Assembly: GCF_004328625.1 (NCBI RefSeq)
Contig: NZ_CP032229.1
Coordinates: 992,001 to 1,056,000 of the forward strand
Source: Streptomyces seoulensis
Lineage (GTDB): Bacteria > Actinomycetota > Actinomycetes > Streptomycetales > Streptomycetaceae
Length of the DNA: 64,000 nt
Direction of reading: 5' to 3'
In this document: piece after piece, positions 59,640 to 64,000 of the stretch
Layout of the letters: each line of letters opens with the position of its first letter
Position numbering within the stretch: position 1 is the stretch's first letter
Notes under the pieces: generated by a model
Database searches by the model: none
Told to the model about the DNA's origin: nothing
The model's input: only the letters and a program-made list of their open reading frames with translations
Made by a program: the position numbers and the translations under genes

Positions 59640-60211
59640 TAGCGGGCCCGGTCCTGGACCGCCTCGATGTGCTCGGCGACGGCCACCACGATCACCCGGG
59701 TGTCCGGCACGGTGGCCCGCCAGCGGTGGCGGACGCCGCCGGTCAGATACAGGGTGTCGCCCCGGCCGAGCCGGTAGGCGCGGCCCTCGGCCTCGATCTC
59801 GACCGCGCCGTCGGCGACGTACATCAGCTCGTCGTTGCGGTGCTGGAACTCGCGGCCGGCGTCGTGGTCGCCGGTGAACTCGGAGGCGTGCAACTGGTGG
59901 TGGCCGCGCACCAGGGCGCGGGTCCGGGCGGTGAAGTCGCCCTCGGCGACCGGCTCACCGCGTACGACGTCCACGCTGCACGCGGGGTCGGCGGCGGCGA
60001 GGAGTTCCACCGCCGTGGTGCGCAGCGCGTCGGCGAGCTTCTCCAGGGAGGTGCGGCTCGGGCGGGCCCGGTCGTTCTCCACCTGGCTGAGGAAGGGCAC
60101 CGAGAGGCCGCTGCGCTCGGCCACGACCGCGAGGGTGAGTTCGAGCGTGCGGCGGCGCCGCCGGACGGCCGCGCCGACCCGCACGGGCTGTCGCTCCTTG
60201 TGGTCGCCCAT
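59639..60211 (-). CDS. XRE family regulator with cupin sensor domain
   Basis: The 190-residue protein has an N-terminal XRE helix-turn-helix (VGAAVRRRRRTLELTLAVVAERSGLSVPFLSQVENDRARPSRTSLEKLADAL, about residues 11-62). A C-terminal cupin follows (FQHRNDELMYVADGAVEIEAEGRAYRLGRGDTLYLTGGVRHRW). Such proteins sense metabolites or metals and regulate neighbouring catabolic genes. The ATG at 60211 has AGGAGGGAG upstream. It is coupled to the BtuF-like gene by a TAGTG overlap, so the two may form a sensor/receptor pair. The ligand is unknown. Confidence 0.88.
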   Translation of the reverse strand: MGDHKERQPVRVGAAVRRRRRTLELTLAVVAERSGLSVPFLSQVENDRARPSRTSLEKLADALRTTAVELLAAADPACSVDVVRGEPVAEGDFTARTRALVRGHHQLHASEFTGDHDAGREFQHRNDELMYVADGAVEIEAEGRAYRLGRGDTLYLTGGVRHRWRATVPDTRVIVVAVAEHIEAVQDRAR

Positions 60212-60557
60212 CGCTGCGGCTCCCTCCTTCACGCGTGGCGCGGCTGCCCGGACGCCCCGTGCCGGGCGCCCCTGTCCTTAAGCTGTCTGCACCCTACGCA
60301 CGTTCGGCAAACCGTTTCACGCGCCTCTCACATCCCGCGCCGCCGCCGGGCCGTTACCCCACGGTTCGCGCCAGGGCCGCGGTCCGCCGGACGCCTGGTC
60401 CTGCCCCGGCGTTCCGCGGTGTTCACCTGCTTCAAGTCTCGGGCTTCCCCAGGTGTTCCCGCGAGGCGGGGTCCATGGCGCTCCGTGGTTGGCCGGATCT
60501 CTACGGTGGTGAGACCGGCCCCGGGGCGGACGCGGGCCGGCGTCCGCCCCCTCCGGC
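60212..60557. other. Intergenic region between the XRE-cupin gene and proWX
   Basis: 346 bases without a supported gene. It includes the XRE promoter region, whose elements are unclear, and a strong hairpin terminator for the proline/betaine transporter at 60523-60550. Confidence 0.65.
60523..60550 (-). terminator. Terminator hairpin of the ProV-ProWX operon
   Basis: GGGGCGGACGC and GCGTCCGCCCC form a perfect 11-base stem with a 6-base loop, eight bases after the permease/binding-protein stop. There is no U-tract. Confidence 0.75.
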
Positions 60558-62366
60558 TCAGCCGGCCGCTTCCTTCTTGGCCTTGCCGGCCGGTGCCCAG
60601 GTGTCGGCCAGCTTCGGGTTCTCGTCGAGCCAGGTGCGCACGGCGTCCTGCTCCTTGCCCTTGCCGGCCTTCTGGATGCGGGCCTCCAGGCCGGTGAGCT
60701 GCTTCTCGGTCATCGAGAAGTCCTTCAGCCACTTGGCGACCTCGGGGTTGTCGTCGCCGAACCCCTTGCGGGCGAGGGTGTGCACCTTGTCGCCCTTGCC
60801 CCAGGCGCCGGCCGGGTCCTTGAGCTTCTTCAGCCGGTAGTCGCTGTAGGCCCAGTGCGGGGACCACAGGGTGACGACCACGGGCTGCCGCTTGGCGTAG
60901 GCCCGCTTCAGCTCGGTCAGCATGGCCGGGGTGGAGCCGTCGACGACCTGGTACTTGCCCTTGAGCCCGTACTGGTCGAGCACCTTGTCCTTGAGCAGGC
61001 CCATCATGCCCGCGCTGGGCTCGATGCCGATGATCCGGCCGTCGAACTCGGCGGCGTGGTCCTTCAGGTCGGCCAGCGAGTTCACGTCCTTCACATAGGA
61101 CGGCACGGTCAGCTCCAGGGAGGTGGAGCCGTACCAGTTGCCCAGGTCCTCCATCCGGTCGCCGTACTTCTTCCAGTACTCGGCGTGCGTGGTGGGCAGC
61201 CAGGAGTCGGTCTCGAAGTCCAGGCGCCCGGTGGCGAGGCCGGTGTAGAGGGGGCCGGCCGCGTACTGGGTGACGCTGACCTTGAAGCCGCGCCGCTCCA
61301 GCAGCTCCTTCCAGAGGAAGGTGGAGGCGATGCCCTCGTCCCACGGGATGTACCCGAGCTTGATCTCCTTGCCCTGGCCGATGTCCGTACCGGAAGCGGT
61401 GGACTTCGTGGCGCCGGGTCCGAAGACGCCGAGCCCGCCCGCGACCAGCGCGAGCACGACCACCGCGACGACGGCGACGGCCGGGCGCGGCCGGTACGAC
61501 CAGGCGGTGGGCCGGGCCTTGGCGGCGGCGCGGCGGCCCAGCGGGGAGAGGTGGGTGCCGAGCGCGCCGGTGACCCGGTCGAGGTAGATGGCGAGGACGA
61601 CGATGCCGACGCCCGCCTCGAAGCCGTAGCCGATGTCGAGCTGGCCGATGGCCTCGTTGACCGCGCCGCCGAGGCCGCCGGTGCCGACCATGCCCGCGAT
61701 GACGACCATGGACAGGCCGAGCATGATGACCTGGTTGACGCCCGCCATGATGGTGGGCAGGGCGAGCGGGAGCTGCACCCGCCACAGGGTGTCGCGGGGT
61801 GTGGTGCCGAACGCCTCGGCGGCCTCGACCAGTTCGGCGTCGACCTGGCGGATGCCCAGCTCGGTCATGCGGACGCCGGGGGCGAGCGCGAAGATCAGCG
61901 TGGCGACGACGCCGGCCGCGGTGCCGAGCCCGAAGAAGAGCATGGCCGGGATCAGCAGCACCATCGACGGCATGGTCTGGAGCAGGTCCAGCGCGGGGCG
62001 CAGGGTGGCGCTCACCGCGCGGGAGCGGGCGGCCCAGATGCCGAGCGGGATGGATATGACCAGCGCGATGATGGTGGCGACCAGCACCAGCGAGAGCGTG
62101 GACATGGCCCGTTCCCACAGGTCCAGGGAGTCCACCAGGGCGAATCCGGCGAAGGCGAGGACGCCGGCGAGCACTCCGCGCAGCCACCAGGCGAGGACGG
62201 CGAGGATGCCGGCGAGCAGCAGGGGCTGCGGGGCGGTGAGGACGGCGTCGATGCCGTCGTACATGCCCTCCAGGACGGCGCGGATGGCGTCGAACAGCCA
62301 GGAGAGGTGGCCGACCAGCCAGTCGACACCGGAGTCGACCCAGTCGCCGAGCGGAAGCCTAGGCAC
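60558..62366 (-). CDS. Fused permease/substrate-binding protein of a glycine betaine/proline ABC importer
   Basis: The 602-residue protein joins two subunits. Residues about 1-280 are the permease (seven hydrophobic helices, DLLQTMPSMVLLIPAMLFFGLGTAAGVVATLIFALAPGVRMTELGIRQVDAELVEAAEAFG, the ProW coupling motif). Residues about 320-600 are a ProX/OpuAC-type substrate-binding domain (GKEIKLGYIPWDEGIASTFLWKELLERRGFKVSVTQY, WSPHWAYSDYRLKKL). A hydrophobic helix between them tethers the binding domain outside the membrane. It is predicted to import compatible solutes such as glycine betaine during osmotic stress. Its start overlaps the ATPase gene by 8 bases. Confidence 0.93.
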   Translation of the reverse strand: MPRLPLGDWVDSGVDWLVGHLSWLFDAIRAVLEGMYDGIDAVLTAPQPLLLAGILAVLAWWLRGVLAGVLAFAGFALVDSLDLWERAMSTLSLVLVATIIALVISIPLGIWAARSRAVSATLRPALDLLQTMPSMVLLIPAMLFFGLGTAAGVVATLIFALAPGVRMTELGIRQVDAELVEAAEAFGTTPRDTLWRVQLPLALPTIMAGVNQVIMLGLSMVVIAGMVGTGGLGGAVNEAIGQLDIGYGFEAGVGIVVLAIYLDRVTGALGTHLSPLGRRAAAKARPTAWSYRPRPAVAVVAVVVLALVAGGLGVFGPGATKSTASGTDIGQGKEIKLGYIPWDEGIASTFLWKELLERRGFKVSVTQYAAGPLYTGLATGRLDFETDSWLPTTHAEYWKKYGDRMEDLGNWYGSTSLELTVPSYVKDVNSLADLKDHAAEFDGRIIGIEPSAGMMGLLKDKVLDQYGLKGKYQVVDGSTPAMLTELKRAYAKRQPVVVTLWSPHWAYSDYRLKKLKDPAGAWGKGDKVHTLARKGFGDDNPEVAKWLKDFSMTEKQLTGLEARIQKAGKGKEQDAVRTWLDENPKLADTWAPAGKAKKEAAG

Positions 62367-63444
62367 GGGCGGTCACCTTCCTCTCGTCGCGGGGGTGGTC
62401 GCAGGCGATCGGGTCTCCCTGCTCGTCGCCGAGGAAGCCGACCAGACGGCTCTCGGGCACGACGCCGACCACGGTGCGGCCGGCGTCGACGACGGCGACC
62501 GGGTGGCTCAGGCGGGCGCTGAGCGCGCACAGTTCGGTGAACGGCGTGCCGGGCGCGGCGGTCTCGCAGCCGCAGTCGGCCTCGTCGCCGCGCACCTCGG
62601 TGTCCATGACGGCGGACGCGGTGAGCACGCGGGAGCGGTCGACGTCCTGGATGAAGGAGGCGACGTAGTCGTCCGCGGGGCGCAGCAGGATGTCCTCGGC
62701 GGTGCCGGTCTGCACGATGCGGCCGTCCCGCATGACGGCGATGCGGTCGCCCAGGCGCATGGCCTCGTTGAGGTCGTGGGTGATGAAGACGATGGTCTTG
62801 TGCAGCGTCTTCTGCAGTTCGAGGAGCTGGTCCTGCATGTCGCGGCGGATCAGCGGGTCCAGCGCGCTGAAGGACTCGTCCATCAGCAGCAGGTCGGCGT
62901 CGGTGGCGAGCGCGCGGGCGAGGCCGACGCGCTGCTGCATGCCGCCGGAGAGTTCGTCCGGCCAGAAGTCCTCCCAGCCGGCCAGTCCGCACAGGGCGAG
63001 CGCCTCGTCGGCGCGGCGTTCGCGCTCGGCGCGGGGCACGCCCTGCACGGCCAGGCCGTAGGCGGCGTTGTCACGGACGCTGCGGTGCGGGAAGAGCGCG
63101 AAGTGCTGGAACACCATGCTGATCTTGTTCGCCCGGACCTCGCGCAGCTCGCGGTCGCCGAGCGCGGTGAGGTCCTGTCCGTCGAAGCGGACCCGGCCCG
63201 CGGTGGGGGTGAGCAGGCCGTTGAGCGTGCGCAGCAGGGTGGACTTGCCCGAGCCGGACAGGCCCATGACAACAAAGATCTCCCCCGGCGCGACGGCGAA
63301 GGAGGCGTCGATGACGGCGGCGGTGCTGCCCTCCGCGCGCAGCTCGTCGCGGTCAGCGCCCTGTTCGAGCCGTTCCACTGCCTGGTCCGGTCGTCTGCCG
63401 AACACCTTGTAGAGATGTTCCGCTTCGATTCTCGCGGTCGTCAT
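62359..63444 (-). CDS. proV: ABC importer ATPase for glycine betaine/proline (ProV type)
   Basis: ATPase subunit of the compatible-solute importer; 361 residues. Motifs: Walker [14 protein letters not shown]-loop [18 protein letters not shown] signature [15 protein letters not shown], Walker [14 protein letters not shown] and H-loop [15 protein letters not shown]. An N-terminal extension ([19 protein letters not shown]) and a C-terminal CBS-like tail (residues 280-360) are typical of ProV/OpuAA. The ATG at 63444 is one of two nearby. The next gene, the fused permease/binding protein, overlaps by 8 bases. Confidence 0.94.
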   Translation of the reverse strand: MTTARIEAEHLYKVFGRRPDQAVERLEQGADRDELRAEGSTAAVIDASFAVAPGEIFVVMGLSGSGKSTLLRTLNGLLTPTAGRVRFDGQDLTALGDRELREVRANKISMVFQHFALFPHRSVRDNAAYGLAVQGVPRAERERRADEALALCGLAGWEDFWPDELSGGMQQRVGLARALATDADLLLMDESFSALDPLIRRDMQDQLLELQKTLHKTIVFITHDLNEAMRLGDRIAVMRDGRIVQTGTAEDILLRPADDYVASFIQDVDRSRVLTASAVMDTEVRGDEADCGCETAAPGTPFTELCALSARLSHPVAVVDAGRTVVGVVPESRLVGFLGDEQGDPIACDHPRDERKVTARA

Positions 63445-63631
63445 GCATGTCCCTCGGCTAGGCGGCAAGGAGCAGGAGACGAGGGATAGTTGTCGCTTGA
63501 TAAGCAATTGCCTCGTTCCGGCGCGCGGCGCCTGCCCGGTCATATTTGAGCCAAACACAGAAGTGTCCCAGGTCACACCCGGGTGCCCGGCGCGCGGGCC
63601 CGCTGTCGGTGCGGTGCGGCATGATGCGAGC
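63445..63631. other. Divergent promoter region between proV and the exonuclease
   Basis: 187 bases with a locally AT-richer stretch (around 63493-63512 and 63540-63560) that probably carries the proV and exonuclease promoters. I could not fix -10/-35 pairs. An ACAC...GTGT-type imperfect repeat lies at about 63555-63578. Confidence 0.4.
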
Positions 63632-64000
63632 GTGACCGGACGACTGATGCTTCTCGACACCGCCTCGCTCTACTTCCGCGCCTACTTCGGCGTGCCGGAC
63701 TCGGTCAGGGCACCGGACGGCACCCCGGTGAACGCGGTGCGCGGACTGCTGGACTTCATCGACCGCCTGGTCAAGGACCACCGCCCGGAGAAGCTGGTGG
63801 CCTGCATGGACGCCGACTGGCGCCCCCAGTGGCGGGTCGACCTGATCCCCTCCTACAAGGCGCACCGGGTGGCCGAGGAGCACGAGGGCGCGCCGGACGC
63901 CGAGGAGGTCCCGGACACCCTCTCCCCGCAGGTCCCGGTGATCGAGGAGGTGCTGGACGCGCTCGGCATCGCCCGCGTGGGCGTGGCCGGATACGAGGCG
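63632..64000 (+). CDS. 5'-3' exonuclease, N-terminal part, cut by the window end
   Basis: A FEN-like 5'-3' exonuclease, truncated at the window edge after 123 codons and open at 64000. The N-terminal block matches the family: [43 protein letters not shown] (metal site, RAYFG), then [29 protein letters not shown] (second acidic motif). It differs from the start of full-length DNA polymerase I as I recall it, so it is probably the standalone exonuclease. The GTG at 63632 directly precedes the conserved start. It is divergent from proV. Confidence 0.88.
   Translation, partial: MTGRLMLLDTASLYFRAYFGVPDSVRAPDGTPVNAVRGLLDFIDRLVKDHRPEKLVACMDADWRPQWRVDLIPSYKAHRVAEEHEGAPDAEEVPDTLSPQVPVIEEVLDALGIARVGVAGYEA

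Overview
The window is a stretch of chromosome from a high-GC actinomycete, almost certainly a Streptomyces. Base composition is strongly GC-rich and third codon positions are nearly all G or C. GTG and TTG starts are frequent. Gene families include TDT/LysR pairs, NsdA-like regulators, DUF1844, DUF1918, a mycosin-like protease and GlnA4. From memory, the backbone order (glpQ, plsC, MFS/TetR, argH, argCJBDR, pheST, SpoU methyltransferase, infC-rpmI-rplT, DUF1844, glnA4, proVWX) resembles the conserved core of the S. coelicolor chromosome. I could not run an alignment. I saw no transposase, phage gene, CRISPR array, tRNA or rRNA.

Layout. 0.2-6.4 kb: two small membrane proteins, a GNAT acetyltransferase, a sigma-like factor, a Tat-exported glycerophosphodiesterase divergent from a PlsC acyltransferase, and a TetR-MFS efflux operon with a clear operator. 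6.4-10.3 kb: an aldo/keto reductase, then argH and argG with paired ARG boxes. 10.3-14.7 kb: a PPOX-type flavoprotein, an L,D-transpeptidase-like protein, and a ferric-reductase/double-FMN-domain/ApbE cassette for extracytoplasmic electron transfer. 14.7-19.6 kb: argCJBDR, coupled by overlapping start and stop codons and preceded by two ARG boxes. 19.6-34.5 kb is accessory and metabolic: a VOC protein, an HchA-like deglycase, a GMC oxidoreductase, a rifampicin monooxygenase (rox) with a rifamycin-associated element shared with a divergent unknown gene, an AraC/GyrI regulator, a MocR/EamA pair, a GHL10-type hydrolase and a 3-hydroxybutyryl-CoA dehydrogenase.

34.5-45.1 kb is informational: NUDIX, an NsdA-like regulator, pheT/pheS, an orphan histidine kinase, an rRNA methyltransferase, rplT, rpmI and infC. 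infC has an apparent AUC start and a leader carrying an intrinsic-terminator-like attenuator. 45.1-51.7 kb: SseB, a cytoplasmic beta-lactamase-like hydrolase, a mycosin-like subtilase with a proline-rich partner, a PLP racemase/aldolase-like enzyme and a secreted HAD phosphatase. 51.7-56.9 kb: a probable gamma-glutamylation amine catabolic cluster (SDR, aldehyde dehydrogenase, GlnA4-type synthetase, FadR-type regulator, PuuD-like hydrolase). 56.9-64 kb: LysR/TDT exporter, a BtuF-like protein with an XRE-cupin regulator, a ProV/ProW-ProX compatible-solute importer with fused permease and binding domains, and the start of a 5'-3' exonuclease cut by the window end.

Two regions look most worth new work. 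One is the rox locus, where the antibiotic-response element appears to serve two divergent promoters, one for an uncharacterised gene. The other is the infC leader. The glnA4 cluster contains every enzyme type needed for a complete amine-to-amino-acid route.
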